A stretch of DNA of 64,000 nt, taken from NCBI GenBank assembly GCA_020048335.1, contig JAIFMS010000145.1:1-64000 (forward strand), given 5' to 3'. This stretch comes from Methylococcaceae bacterium. Lineage in GTDB: Bacteria; Pseudomonadota; Gammaproteobacteria; Methylococcales; Methylomonadaceae. Below, one piece after another: positions 47,028-57,464 of the stretch; the first letter of the stretch is position 1, and every line of letters starts with the position of its first letter. The notes below the pieces were generated by a model. The model saw only the letters and a program-made list of their open reading frames with translations. It was not told the origin of the DNA and did not search any database. The position numbers were made by a program, and so were the translations under genes.

Positions 47028-47247
47028 CCGACAATACTCTCGATAGCGGTTTTATAAAGTCATTCACCAAAAACCAAGCCAGCCAGGTAGATACAAGGGT
47101 GGGCACGCTGTTTTGCACACCAAACAACGCAACATTAAACATATCATGGCGGGCAAAAAAACGTGCCCGCCCTACAAAAATCCTAACCATAAAACGTATT
47201 GCGCCGCCTGAAAAATGGTCAAACTGTTTTGCACACTTAACACCCCA

Positions 47248-47276
47248 CAAAAGGCGGCACACAACCGCCTTTTTTA
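47248..47276 (+). terminator. Rho-independent terminator after the RND operon
   Basis: AAAGGCGG pairs with CCGCCTTT across a short ACACAA-type loop, followed by a run of T. Confidence 0.8.
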
Positions 47277-47406
47277 TTGCCTAAAAATCCACTGGACACT
47301 GAAAGGACAAGATAAACACTAGCAATTAACACCGCCTGCATCGCAAACCCTCCCGCAATCCGACAATAACGCAGGAGGGGGCAAAAAAGGCTATTTATGC
47401 AATGAG

Positions 47407-47427
47407 TTATGTACGATAACGTACAGA
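47407..47427. promoter_or_regulatory. Palindromic regulatory element, copy upstream of the glucan synthase
   Basis: The core GTACGATAACGTAC, preceded by TTAT and followed by AGA, matches 58587-58607 at 19 of 21 positions. It lies 160-180 bases upstream of the cyclic glucan synthase start. It is likely bound by a dimeric regulator or spans a shared promoter. Confidence 0.65.
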
Positions 47428-47586
47428 CTCGGATTAAGCCTAGCGTTAAGCTATTTCAAGTTGTTTTTCGGTTAGCTACGTTTTTCAATCCAACAACAGC
47501 CCGTATTTCAACGTCCTACTCTTATCATGTTGTCGGCAACACAGCTTGCGACTCACTTAACCTCATTTAAGTTTTGAGAAGCAACT

Positions 47587-50500
47587 ATGCTGAAACAAAA
47601 AGAACAACGACATCTCACTCGAGTCGATCATCCAGGGGGCGAAGCACCCATCCGTTTTGAGCTGTTCAGCATTGAACGACTGGAACAACACGCCGTCAGT
47701 TTGGCACAAGCGCAAAAAATCAGCGCGATAAAAGAAGGTAAAAAACTACTGCCACGGGTGCATGAAAATGCGCAGGTATTGCTTGAGGCGCACCAAGCTG
47801 TCACTAAAGCAGTTAAAGCACAACACGCTATCACCCCTGCGGCAGAATGGTTGTTAGATAATTTCCATATTCTCGACGAGCAGATTGGTGACATTCTGGT
47901 TGATTTACCCGAAAGCTATTATCATCAACTCCCTAAATTAGCCGAAGGTGTGTTGGCAGGTTATCCGCGTGTGTATGGCATCGCTTGGGCATTGGTGGCA
48001 CATACCGACAGCCGCTTTTCGCCCGATTTATTAAAGCATTTCGTTCGCGCCTATCAAAACAGTGAACCGCTGACCTTGGGTGAACTCTGGGCAATTCCGA
48101 TTACGTTGCGGGTGATACTGGTTGACAATATGCGCCGGATGGCGATTCGCATCATGCACTCCCAAACAGGGCGACGTTTAGCGGATGAATTTATTGACCA
48201 ATTCGACCAATTCGCCGCGCAAGTCGATAATGCGGACAGCGCACTGCCAACTGCAACCTTACCCGATACGCCGTTATGCCAAGCCTACGCTGTACAAATT
48301 CTGCAACGGCTGCATGACCCGCATTCAGGCTCGATGCTGTCATTAGATTTTTTAAATGACTGGCTGAATGAGCAAGGGCTTGGATTGGATGAAATTGTGC
48401 AGCGCGAACATACCGACCAAATTGCAGATAACAGTACGGTTCGCAACATCATCAACAGTATGCGTGGCATTTCTACGTTTGAATGGCCGCAGTTTGTTGA
48501 AGAGGTCAGTCTGGTAGATGCGTGTTTGCGGGGTCATCAAGGCTATGCGGTAATGGATTTTTTAACTCGCGACCGTTATCGCCATGCGATTGAGGATTTA
48601 GCAAAACATTCACCTTATTCGGAACTGGAAATTGCCCACAAAGTCATTGATACTGTGAATCAGGTCAATGCGCAAGCTTCATCATCGGCACGCGAGCAAG
48701 AATCAGGCTATTACTTAATTGGTAACGGTCGCTACGGTTTTGAACGGGAAGTTCAGTATCGTTCTTCGTTCAGACAAAAATTATTACGGCTTTACGTTTC
48801 CAATGCGGGACTGGTTTATATTGGTACATTAGGTTTTCTGGCTTTGCTCTTGCTGTCCGTACCCGTGAGCGCGAGTTTTGTCGCTGGTTTGAATGGCTTG
48901 CAACTGCTTTTAATCACTCTGTTTGCCTTGTTTCCCGCCTCCGATATGGCGATTGATTTACTGAATCGTCTCGTGGTGGCAGGCTTACCACCGCGCCATT
49001 TGCCACGTTTGGAATTAAAAGACGGTGTCCCTAAAAACCTAAGTACCTTCGTAGTCGTGCCAACCTTGTTAGTGAGTGCGGCAACTGTCAAGCAGCAGGT
49101 TAAACAAATGGAAATTCGCTATCTGTCTAATCCAGACGGTGAAGTGCGTTTCGCCTTATTGTCTGATTGGCTGGATGCCGAACAAGAACAAATGCCTGAC
49201 GATGAAAATTTGCTGCATATCGCCAGCACTGCGATTGCCGCGCTGAATGTCAAGTATGGCGAGCAACGATTTTTCATTTTCCACCGCAAACGGCTGTGGA
49301 ATGCCAGTGAAAACAAATGGATGGGTTGGGAACGCAAACGCGGCAAATTGACTGAATTTAATCGCCTGTTGCGGGGTGCAACGGATACTTCTTTTCTATC
49401 AATTGACGGACAACCTGCAACCGCACCTGCTGGCGTTTGTTATGTGATGACCTTGGATAGCGATACCAAATTGCCAATGGGGGTGGTTTCACAATTAGTC
49501 GGGGTAGCCGCGCATCCGTTGAATCAGCCCGTGTTTGATGCAAACAGCCAATGTGTCGTTGAAGGTTACGGCATTTTGCAACCGCGCGTGACAGCCACTT
49601 TACCACTGCGACTGGAATGTTCGATGTTTCATCAGCTCTTTTCGGGTGTGTCGGGGACGGATGCCTATTCCAGCGAAGTGTCAGAACTTTATCAGGATTT
49701 ATTTGGACTTGGCACATACAGCGGCAAAGGTCTCTACCATGTGGATAGTTTCGAGGCGGCTCTGAAAGGGCGGGTGCCAGAAAACACCCAACTTAGCCAT
49801 GATTTGTTTGAAAGCATCTTTGTCCGTTGTGGCTTGGTGAGTGATATTGAGTTTTTTGACGAATTTCCTTCACATACTGAAGTAGAAGCCTCACGCCAAC
49901 ATCGCTGGACACGCGGGGATTGGCAATTATTACCGTGGATTTTTGGGGTAATGGGTAAGGGAATGCCGATTATCGGGCGTTGGAAAATGTTGGATAATTT
50001 ACGCCGCTCTTTTTCTGCCCCTGGCGCGTTTTTTACCCTGCTGGCAAGCTGGGTGATTCCCAATGCACCGCAATTAATTCTGATAATTTTCGTCCTCGCG
50101 GCATTAGGTTTTCCAGCGATTTTGGCAATTGTTAGTAGTATTGCCGCCCCTCGGCGTGGTATTTCACTGCTGACCTCGTTGCGAGCCAGTGGCGAAAATA
50201 TCTTATGGGCAATCGGCAACAGTGTAGTGGGATTGACTTTATTGGCACAGCGTACCTTATCAATGATTGATGCCATTATCAGCACCCTGATTCGCTTGTT
50301 TATTACCCGTAGTCAATTATTAAAATGGGTCACCGCACTGCAAGCCAAAACCGCCTCTGGTCACAGTTTACGCAATTTGATTCGCCCCCTGTGCAGCTCT
50401 TCTTCGGTTGTGATTGGCTCGGCTACGCTGGTGTTAATTTATAACCCAATTGCCATCACAGTTGCCGCGCCCTTTTTATTGTTATGGTGGTTAGCTCCGG

Positions 50501-53500
50501 TTGTTGCCCGTGCTTTAAGTTTGCCACCGAAACTTGATCAAGATGAACGTTTACAGCCACAAGACAGTGTGCAACTGCGCTTGATTGCCAGACGGATTTG
50601 GCGGTTTTTCACTACGTTTGTCACTGCACAGGAAAACTATTTACCACCGGATAATTTTCAGGAAGACCCGCAACCGGTTATTGCGCACCGTAGTTCCCCG
50701 ACTAATTTTGGACTGTATCTGTTATCCATCGTTGCCGCGAAAGATTTTGGCTGGCTGGGCTTGCTTGACACGGTTGACCGTTTGGAAGCGACCTTAAAAA
50801 CCTTGCTCACTTTACCACGACTGCACGGGCATTTTTACAACTGGTATGACACCTGTGATTTACACATCTTAGAGCCGCGCTATGTATCAACGGTGGATAG
50901 TGGCAATTTGGCCGGACACTTGCTGACCTTAAGTCAAACTTGTCAGGAAATATTGAAAAAACCACTCGCCTTAACTAATGCCTTGACAGGATTACTCGAT
51001 ACCCATCAATTGCTGATGACTGAGTTGGATAAAATCAGCGATGACCGCCGGACGTTGATTGTGACGTTGGAAGAACTGTGCCAAAACGCCGTTGCGCTGG
51101 GTAAATTGTTAGCCAGCCATCCCGTTGAACCACCACAATGGGCGAGTTTGTGGAAACAGTTGCTGAGTGAAGCCGCTATTTTGCAGGATTTGGTTTGTGC
51201 CTACACCAATGAACGGGCAGAGTTAGGCGATAATGAGATACTGGTCTATGCCACGTTGCTGCATGATGATATTCGCTCCCATGCCCGCGATGTGGAGAGT
51301 TTGCTGCCTTGGATTTATTTCACGCAAGACTTCAATAGCGGTTTGGAATCGCCAAACGACTGTGGTTTTTCCAATTCACTCCATTTCAATACCCCCCTCA
51401 ATCAGCTTTCGGCTTGTTACACACAGGCATTGGTCAATCTTGAAGCGTTGCCAAACAATACAATACCGACCGCTGAATTGAAACTGCGTCTGATGTCGCT
51501 ACATAGTGCGGTGCGGCAAACCGAAGTTCTTACCAATCGCTTGGAAAATCTGGCAACACAATTTGATAATTTGTTTCACGAAATGGATTTTAGCTTTTTA
51601 TACAGTGCTGAATGCCATTTATTTTCAATTGGTTATCAAGTGAACGAAGGAAAACTTGACTCCAGTTATTACGACTTACTGGCTTCGGAAGCGCGGCTGT
51701 CCAGTTTTGTTGCCATTGCTAAACGCGATATACCCAATAGCCACTGGTTTCGCTTGGGGCGTAGAGTCACTCGTGCGGCAAAAGGCACGGTATTGTTATC
51801 GTGGTCAGGTTCAATCTTTGAATATTTGATGCCTTCGTTAGTGACCTTTACCCCGCGTTACAGCTTACTCGACCAAACCTGCCGCTTGGTAGTAAAACGG
51901 CAAATCGAATATGGCAAACAATGCGCTGTGCCGTGGGGTGTATCAGAATCGGCTTTCAATGGGCGTGACCAACATTTCACTTATCAGTATTCAGCATTTG
52001 GTGTACCTGGTTTAGGCTTGAAACGGGGACTGGCAGAAGATTTAGTCATCGCCCCTTACGCCACCGCATTGGCAGCAATGTACTTTCCTCATGCGGCGGT
52101 GGAAAATTTTGTGCAGTTAGAAAAAGAAGGGGCGTTAGGTCGTTACGGTTTTTATGAGGCTTTAGATTTTACCCCAGTGCGATTGGCAGACAGTCAGCGT
52201 GTGGCTATCGTGCGTTGTTACATGGCGCATCATCAAGGGATGTCGCTGGTGGCCTTTGCGAATGTGGTGCATGATGGGGTAATGCGGCATCGTTTCCACC
52301 ACGCCCCGCTGATTCAGGCGGCTGATTTGTTGCTACAAGAGCGAATCCCAACAGGTGCAGAAACCAGCATTATTCCGCTATTGCAAGAAATTTCCGATGT
52401 AAAAGAAACCGTACAACCCCCGATTCGGCGAGTGCCTTCGGCTACTTCTGCCGTGCCGTCTGCCCATTTACTGTCCAATGGTCATTACGCGGTGATGATT
52501 ACTGGCGCAGGTTCTGGCTACAGTTCATGGTGCAATTTGGCGGTCACTCGTTGGCGTGAAGATGTCAGCCGCGACAATTGGGGCAACTATATTTATTTGC
52601 GCGATGTGGCAAGCGGTAAAGTCTGGTCAGCGGGTTATCAACCGACAGTGGCACAACCTGATGATTATCAAGTGTTATTTGCCGAAGACCGCGCACGGAT
52701 TACCCGTACCGATGGTGCTATTTTGAGTTCATTAGAAATAATAGTTTCACCCGAAGATGATGCCGAAATTAGACGGTTAAGCCTGACCAATAATGGCGAC
52801 AGTACCTGCGAAATCGACATCACCTCTTACGCAGAAGTAGTTTTAACGTCCTTTGCCGCCGATATTTCACATCCAGTTTTTTCCAATTTGTTTGTGCATA
52901 CCGAATATTTAGCGCGTGGACGTGCCTTGCTTGCCCAACGTCGCCCGCGTGAAACGACAGAACCCGTAATGTGGGCAGCGCATATTCTGGCAGACCATCA
53001 AAACAGTGACCGTTTTCAATATGAAACCGACCGCGCCCGTTTTATCGGACGAGGACAAACCGTGCGTGAACCGCTTGCCATCATGGATGGTCGCCCCTTG
53101 ACGAATACAGTCGGCGCGGTGCTAGACCCGATTTTCAGTTTGCGGATTCGGGTACGAATAGCTGCGGGAGCGACTGAACATATTACCTTCACTACGCTGG
53201 TCGCGAGTTCACGGCAAGCGGTGGAAAATGCGGTTGATAAATATCACAACGTTTCCACTTTCGAGCGCGTCTCGGCAATGGCGTGGACGTATGCTCATGT
53301 GCAACTGCATCATTTGCGCACCCGACCAGACGAAGCGCAGTTATTTCAGGATTTAGCCAGCCGCTTGCTGTATAGCGATTCTTCCTTGCGCCCATCATCT
53401 AAATTAATGCAGCTCAATACCTTGAGTCTGAACGGTCTGTGGCGATATGGCATTTCTGGCGACCGCCCTATCGTGTTGTTGCGGGTGATGGAGTTGGAAG

Positions 53501-56352
53501 AACGCAGTCTGGTTGAACAACTGCTCCGTGCGCATGAATATTGGCGCATGAAAGGCTTGGCGGTTGATTTGGTGATTTTGAACGAAAAAGAATTGTCTTA
53601 TGTTGAGGATTTGCAAACGCAACTGGAAAATACGGTGCGCGAAAGCCAAGCTTTGTCTTCGCATAGTGAACATGAAAAACATGGCGAAATTTTTGTGATG
53701 CGGCTTGATTTACTCTCAGTTGATGAACGGCTGTTATTACAATCGGTGGCGCGGGCAATTTTGGTTAGCAGTCGCGGAACCTTAGCCGAACAGTTGCTGC
53801 GTCATCCGCGCCCTGCGGCTGCTTTTGTGGTTCGACAAGCTCACCACGAACGAACCATTCGCACTGAGCCTATCGAAGTGACCGCTCGCACTGCGCCTGT
53901 CGAACCAACCGTTCGCACTGAGCCTGTCGAAGTGTTGGCAATTCCACCATTAGAATTTTTCAACGGACTGGGCGGTTTTGCCGAAAATGGGCGTGAATAT
54001 GTGATTGTACTGGGGAAAGGACAATGGACTCCCGCACCTTGGGTGAATGTGATTGCTAATCCGAATTTTGGTTTTATCGTGTCCGAATTAGGCAGTGGTT
54101 GTACTTGGAGTGGCAATAGTAGGGAAAATCAATTAACGCCTTGGTCAAATGATCCGGTCAGTGATGCGCCTGGGGAAGTATTTTATTTACACGATGATGA
54201 TAGCAACGAATTATGGAACCCCACTGCGTTGCCGATTCGAGTCGAAAATGCCAGTTATTTAATTCGACACGGACAGGGCTACAGTTGCTTTGAACATAGT
54301 TCGCATGGTATTCACAGTGAATTACTGCAATTTGTCAGTCCCAATGATTCAGTCAAAATTTCAGCTTTAACCTTAACCAATGTCTCAGGTCGTACTCGTA
54401 AAATCACTGTGACCGCTTATGTCGAATGGGTACTCGGTGCATCACGCACCGTCACCGCGTCACATATCATCACTGAACGCGACCCAGAAACAGGAGCTTT
54501 ATTTGCTTACAATCCTTGGGACATCGAATTTGGCAAACGAATTGCTTTTGCCGATTTAGCAGGACAAACCAAATGGACAGGTAATCGGGCTGAATTTATT
54601 GGTCGCAATGGCAGTTTGGATGCACCTGCCAGTTTATTGAACAATGAAGGTTTGAAAAAACGCTTGGGTGCAGGCTTAGACCCGTGTGCAGCCCAGCAAA
54701 TCACGCTTGAATTTGCCCCAAACAAACGTACTGAAATCGTATTTTTATTAGGGCAAGGCAATGACCGCGCCGATGCCAATGCGTTGGTAAAACGTTATCG
54801 CACTATCCCAGTCGCCACCACTTTTGCGCAGGTTCAGCAGTCATGGCAACATATCTTAGGCAAAGTACAGGTTAAAACCCCTGATAGAGAACTCGACTTA
54901 TTATTGAATGGCTGGTTACTGTATCAAACCCTCAGTTGCAGGATGTGGGCAAGAGCGGGATTCTATCAAGTTGGCGGAGCTTATGGCTTTCGTGACCAAC
55001 TTCAAGATAGTTTGGCATTGATGGTAGCTCGTCCTGATTTAAGCCGTACTCATTTATTGAAAGCTGCCGCACGGCAATTTGCCGAAGGGGATGTCCAACA
55101 TTGGTGGCATCCGCCTTCGGGTCGCGGGGTCCGCACTCGTTTTTCGGATGATAGGATTTGGTTGCCTTATGTGGTGGCGCATTATCTGAAAGTAACAGGT
55201 GATGTAGCGATACTTGAAGAAATCGTGCCATTTCTGGCAGGGGCGCAATTAACCCCCGAACAGGATGATGCGTATTACGAACCCACTGAGTCGAAACAAA
55301 CCGCGAGTCTGTTTGAACACTGTGCGCGTGCTTTGGAGGTGAGTTTGCAAACAGGTGCGCACGGCTTACCATTAATCGGTAGCGGCGACTGGAATGACGG
55401 CATGAATCGGGTCGGCAATCAGGGCAAAGGTGAAAGTGTCTGGTTAGCGTGGTTTTTGATAAATACCCTGAATGAATTTATCAGCATTGCGCAAACGCAA
55501 GGCGAGTATGAACGTGCCAGTCGGTGGCGTAATCACGTTAGCGAACTGAAAACGGCTGTGGAAACACAAGCTTGGGATGGCGCGTGGTATCGGCGGGCTT
55601 ATTTTGATGATGGTACGCCACTCGGTTCAGCAGACAATGCAGAATGTCGAATTGATTCGATTGCCCAAAGTTGGGGAGTTATTTCCGGCGCGGCTGACCC
55701 TGAACGGGCGCGGCAAGCGATGAATTCAGTGCGTGAATATTTGATTCGGTATGGTGATGATTTAGTATTGCTATTCACCCCACCGTTTGACAAAACAGAA
55801 CGCGATCCAGGTTATATCAAAAGTTATCCACCAGGTGTGCGTGAAAATGGCGGTCAATATACCCACGCGGCGATTTGGTCAGTGATTGCTTATGCGATGT
55901 TGGGTGAAGGTGAACAGGCGATAGACTTGTTGCGTATGCTGAATCCCATTGCCAGCACGACCACTCGTACTGGCATTTATGCTTATAAAGTCGAACCTTA
56001 CATATTAGCAGCCGATATTTATTCAGAACCGCCTCATGCGCGGCGCGGTGGCTGGACGTGGTACACAGGCGCGGCGGGTTGGTATTATCGGGCTGGTTTG
56101 GAATGGGCATTAGGTTTGCAAGTGCGCGGTGATAAGCTGGTTTTTAATCCTTGTATTCCAAAAGTGTGGCGCAATTACAGTCTGGTTTATCAACACCAAC
56201 AGACTCGTTATGAAATTGCAGTGGAAAACCCGAATGCCGTCACACGCGGGATTGCTTTCATCGAATTGGATGGAGAACGTCAAACTAACGGCAATAGCAT
56301 TTTGTTATGCCATGATGAACAGGTTCATCAAGTGCGGGTGGTGTTAGGTTAA
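47587..56352 (+). CDS. Cyclic beta-glucan synthase (GT84-GH94, NdvB/ChvB type)
   Basis: A 2,921-residue inner-membrane enzyme that polymerises glucose from UDP-glucose, trims and cyclises it. Membrane segments occur at about 401-455 and 810-980. A GT84 domain with the DxD motif MTLDSDTK (about 623) lies between them. A glycoamylase-like domain follows (about 1360-1560, RAAKGTVLLSWSGSIFEYLMPSLV). Two GH94 phosphorylase-like halves end with SGDWNDGMNRVGNQGKGESV (about 2600). Residues ~2081-2116 are encoded by intergenic-type repeats inserted in frame. The expected products are periplasmic glucans for osmoadaptation. A palindromic element lies upstream. Confidence 0.95.
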   Translation: MLKQKEQRHLTRVDHPGGEAPIRFELFSIERLEQHAVSLAQAQKISAIKEGKKLLPRVHENAQVLLEAHQAVTKAVKAQHAITPAAEWLLDNFHILDEQIGDILVDLPESYYHQLPKLAEGVLAGYPRVYGIAWALVAHTDSRFSPDLLKHFVRAYQNSEPLTLGELWAIPITLRVILVDNMRRMAIRIMHSQTGRRLADEFIDQFDQFAAQVDNADSALPTATLPDTPLCQAYAVQILQRLHDPHSGSMLSLDFLNDWLNEQGLGLDEIVQREHTDQIADNSTVRNIINSMRGISTFEWPQFVEEVSLVDACLRGHQGYAVMDFLTRDRYRHAIEDLAKHSPYSELEIAHKVIDTVNQVNAQASSSAREQESGYYLIGNGRYGFEREVQYRSSFRQKLLRLYVSNAGLVYIGTLGFLALLLLSVPVSASFVAGLNGLQLLLITLFALFPASDMAIDLLNRLVVAGLPPRHLPRLELKDGVPKNLSTFVVVPTLLVSAATVKQQVKQMEIRYLSNPDGEVRFALLSDWLDAEQEQMPDDENLLHIASTAIAALNVKYGEQRFFIFHRKRLWNASENKWMGWERKRGKLTEFNRLLRGATDTSFLSIDGQPATAPAGVCYVMTLDSDTKLPMGVVSQLVGVAAHPLNQPVFDANSQCVVEGYGILQPRVTATLPLRLECSMFHQLFSGVSGTDAYSSEVSELYQDLFGLGTYSGKGLYHVDSFEAALKGRVPENTQLSHDLFESIFVRCGLVSDIEFFDEFPSHTEVEASRQHRWTRGDWQLLPWIFGVMGKGMPIIGRWKMLDNLRRSFSAPGAFFTLLASWVIPNAPQLILIIFVLAALGFPAILAIVSSIAAPRRGISLLTSLRASGENILWAIGNSVVGLTLLAQRTLSMIDAIISTLIRLFITRSQLLKWVTALQAKTASGHSLRNLIRPLCSSSSVVIGSATLVLIYNPIAITVAAPFLLLWWLAPVVARALSLPPKLDQDERLQPQDSVQLRLIARRIWRFFTTFVTAQENYLPPDNFQEDPQPVIAHRSSPTNFGLYLLSIVAAKDFGWLGLLDTVDRLEATLKTLLTLPRLHGHFYNWYDTCDLHILEPRYVSTVDSGNLAGHLLTLSQTCQEILKKPLALTNALTGLLDTHQLLMTELDKISDDRRTLIVTLEELCQNAVALGKLLASHPVEPPQWASLWKQLLSEAAILQDLVCAYTNERAELGDNEILVYATLLHDDIRSHARDVESLLPWIYFTQDFNSGLESPNDCGFSNSLHFNTPLNQLSACYTQALVNLEALPNNTIPTAELKLRLMSLHSAVRQTEVLTNRLENLATQFDNLFHEMDFSFLYSAECHLFSIGYQVNEGKLDSSYYDLLASEARLSSFVAIAKRDIPNSHWFRLGRRVTRAAKGTVLLSWSGSIFEYLMPSLVTFTPRYSLLDQTCRLVVKRQIEYGKQCAVPWGVSESAFNGRDQHFTYQYSAFGVPGLGLKRGLAEDLVIAPYATALAAMYFPHAAVENFVQLEKEGALGRYGFYEALDFTPVRLADSQRVAIVRCYMAHHQGMSLVAFANVVHDGVMRHRFHHAPLIQAADLLLQERIPTGAETSIIPLLQEISDVKETVQPPIRRVPSATSAVPSAHLLSNGHYAVMITGAGSGYSSWCNLAVTRWREDVSRDNWGNYIYLRDVASGKVWSAGYQPTVAQPDDYQVLFAEDRARITRTDGAILSSLEIIVSPEDDAEIRRLSLTNNGDSTCEIDITSYAEVVLTSFAADISHPVFSNLFVHTEYLARGRALLAQRRPRETTEPVMWAAHILADHQNSDRFQYETDRARFIGRGQTVREPLAIMDGRPLTNTVGAVLDPIFSLRIRVRIAAGATEHITFTTLVASSRQAVENAVDKYHNVSTFERVSAMAWTYAHVQLHHLRTRPDEAQLFQDLASRLLYSDSSLRPSSKLMQLNTLSLNGLWRYGISGDRPIVLLRVMELEERSLVEQLLRAHEYWRMKGLAVDLVILNEKELSYVEDLQTQLENTVRESQALSSHSEHEKHGEIFVMRLDLLSVDERLLLQSVARAILVSSRGTLAEQLLRHPRPAAAFVVRQAHHERTIRTEPIEVTARTAPVEPTVRTEPVEVLAIPPLEFFNGLGGFAENGREYVIVLGKGQWTPAPWVNVIANPNFGFIVSELGSGCTWSGNSRENQLTPWSNDPVSDAPGEVFYLHDDDSNELWNPTALPIRVENASYLIRHGQGYSCFEHSSHGIHSELLQFVSPNDSVKISALTLTNVSGRTRKITVTAYVEWVLGASRTVTASHIITERDPETGALFAYNPWDIEFGKRIAFADLAGQTKWTGNRAEFIGRNGSLDAPASLLNNEGLKKRLGAGLDPCAAQQITLEFAPNKRTEIVFLLGQGNDRADANALVKRYRTIPVATTFAQVQQSWQHILGKVQVKTPDRELDLLLNGWLLYQTLSCRMWARAGFYQVGGAYGFRDQLQDSLALMVARPDLSRTHLLKAAARQFAEGDVQHWWHPPSGRGVRTRFSDDRIWLPYVVAHYLKVTGDVAILEEIVPFLAGAQLTPEQDDAYYEPTESKQTASLFEHCARALEVSLQTGAHGLPLIGSGDWNDGMNRVGNQGKGESVWLAWFLINTLNEFISIAQTQGEYERASRWRNHVSELKTAVETQAWDGAWYRRAYFDDGTPLGSADNAECRIDSIAQSWGVISGAADPERARQAMNSVREYLIRYGDDLVLLFTPPFDKTERDPGYIKSYPPGVRENGGQYTHAAIWSVIAYAMLGEGEQAIDLLRMLNPIASTTTRTGIYAYKVEPYILAADIYSEPPHARRGGWTWYTGAAGWYYRAGLEWALGLQVRGDKLVFNPCIPKVWRNYSLVYQHQQTRYEIAVENPNAVTRGIAFIELDGERQTNGNSILLCHDEQVHQVRVVLG
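53829..53934. repeat. Dispersed repeat cluster inserted in frame in the glucan synthase gene
   Basis: Three tandem 27-base units (53854-53880, 53881-53907, 53908-53934) share GCACTGAGCCTGTCGAAGTG-like ends. An inverted related unit (53829-53852) precedes them. The same sequence family forms a hairpin at 59422-59454. As 27 is a multiple of three, the array adds nine residues per unit (RTEPVEVTA-like) without a frameshift. Confidence 0.9.
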
Positions 56353-56524
56353 GAATTTCATGCGTTTTTGCCAAATAAAGACACTTTATGTATAAGTGCG
56401 CCAGCGCACAGACCAAGTCTTGAAAAATTGGATAAATAAGCTGTACAGCCATTATTTTTCAGCAGCTGGAAAATAAGATTTATTTAACAAAAAGCGCAGA
56501 GTGGATTAAAGAAGAGGTAAATAC

Positions 56525-57304
56525 ATGGAGAAATATTTTCAAACAGCCAACAAACAAATTGCACTGGGGAAAGAAAACCTACGACTAAGTGAAGCCGCTC
56601 TAGCGAAGCGCACACAACAGGTCGAACAACTCAAAGAAAGCTTACGAATCAGTGAAGCCAGTTTGCAAGAACGCACACAACAAGTCGAACAAATCAAAGA
56701 AAGCTTGCGACTGAGTGAAGCTGCTTTGGAGAAACGCACAAAGCAGTGTCTACACGATACCCTTACGAATCTACCCAATCGCATTTTATTCAATGACCGC
56801 CTAAAACAATCCATGTATTTAAGTAATAGCAATAATTCTTATGCTGCATTGCTATTTATGGATATAAATAATTTTAAATCATTAAATGATAATTATGGAC
56901 ATATCTATGGCGATGCGGTCTTAGTTGAAATGTCGGCTCGCTTGACAAGCTGTATTCGAGATACCGATACGGCGGCTCGAATTGGTGGTGATGAGTTTGT
57001 TGTTATTCTAAATAATTTGCATCAGAAGAAAAGCAACGCTAGGCTTCAAGCGGCTAATCTTGCAGAAAAGATACGCACGACTCTGTTTGCAAATTATAAA
57101 TTAACCATAAAATGCGATAACAAAAAAGATTTTTATATTCAGCACTGCTGCACAGTCAGCATAGGTCTTGTTCTGTTCAAAGATGAGCAATTAAGTGTCA
57201 AAGAACTGACAGATTTAGCCGATAAAGCAATGTATCAAGCTAAAAATTTTGGTGGCGGTAATCGTGTTCAGTTTATTGATTCTGAAACTGATTTTTTGGA
57301 GTGA
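56525..57304 (+). CDS. Diguanylate cyclase with coiled-coil repeats
   Basis: A 259-residue protein that should make cyclic di-GMP. Three 21-residue coiled-coil repeats (LSEAALAKRTQQVEQLKESL type) occupy residues 20-73. They are followed by DTLTNLPNRILFNDRL and a full GGDEF domain with RIGGDEFVV (152-160). An RxxD inhibitory site (R145-D148) lies five residues before GGDEF, so product inhibition is expected. It has no membrane or sensor domain, so it may be controlled by coiled-coil partners. Confidence 0.94.
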   Translation: MEKYFQTANKQIALGKENLRLSEAALAKRTQQVEQLKESLRISEASLQERTQQVEQIKESLRLSEAALEKRTKQCLHDTLTNLPNRILFNDRLKQSMYLSNSNNSYAALLFMDINNFKSLNDNYGHIYGDAVLVEMSARLTSCIRDTDTAARIGGDEFVVILNNLHQKKSNARLQAANLAEKIRTTLFANYKLTIKCDNKKDFYIQHCCTVSIGLVLFKDEQLSVKELTDLADKAMYQAKNFGGGNRVQFIDSETDFLE

Positions 57305-57381
57305 CACCCTTTTTTGTACTGCAAAACCATCCGCCCGTTTTACTTGCTTGAGTTTTGCTGTTTAGCTAAGTAACTAACCGT

Positions 57382-57456
57382 AAGTTTTAGCGCATTTTTG
57401 TCAGAATAGTTATTTTATATTTCAATAGGTTATAAAATAAAAATGCGCCAAAACTT
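57382..57456. terminator. Long inverted repeat between convergent genes (bidirectional terminator)
   Basis: AAGTTTTAGCGCATTTTT (57382-57399) pairs with AAAAATGCGCCAAAACTT (57439-57456) with one mismatch. Inner TTATTTTATA/TATAAAATAA arms also pair. It sits between the ends of the diguanylate cyclase and AI-2E permease genes; a small mobile palindrome is an alternative. Confidence 0.75.
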
Positions 57457-57464
57457 TGTATCAC

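Larger units (their letters stand above)
47028..47586. other. 559-bp intergenic region with hairpins and a palindromic element
   Basis: No coding sequence is supported. It holds a GGCGGGCA/TGCCCGCC hairpin (47148-47171), a terminator (47248-47276), a CCCTCCCGC/GCAGGAGGG inverted repeat (47348-47379), a short direct repeat around CTGTTTTGCACAC, and the GTACG palindrome at 47407-47427 shared with the AI-2E/BON intergenic region. Confidence 0.7.
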
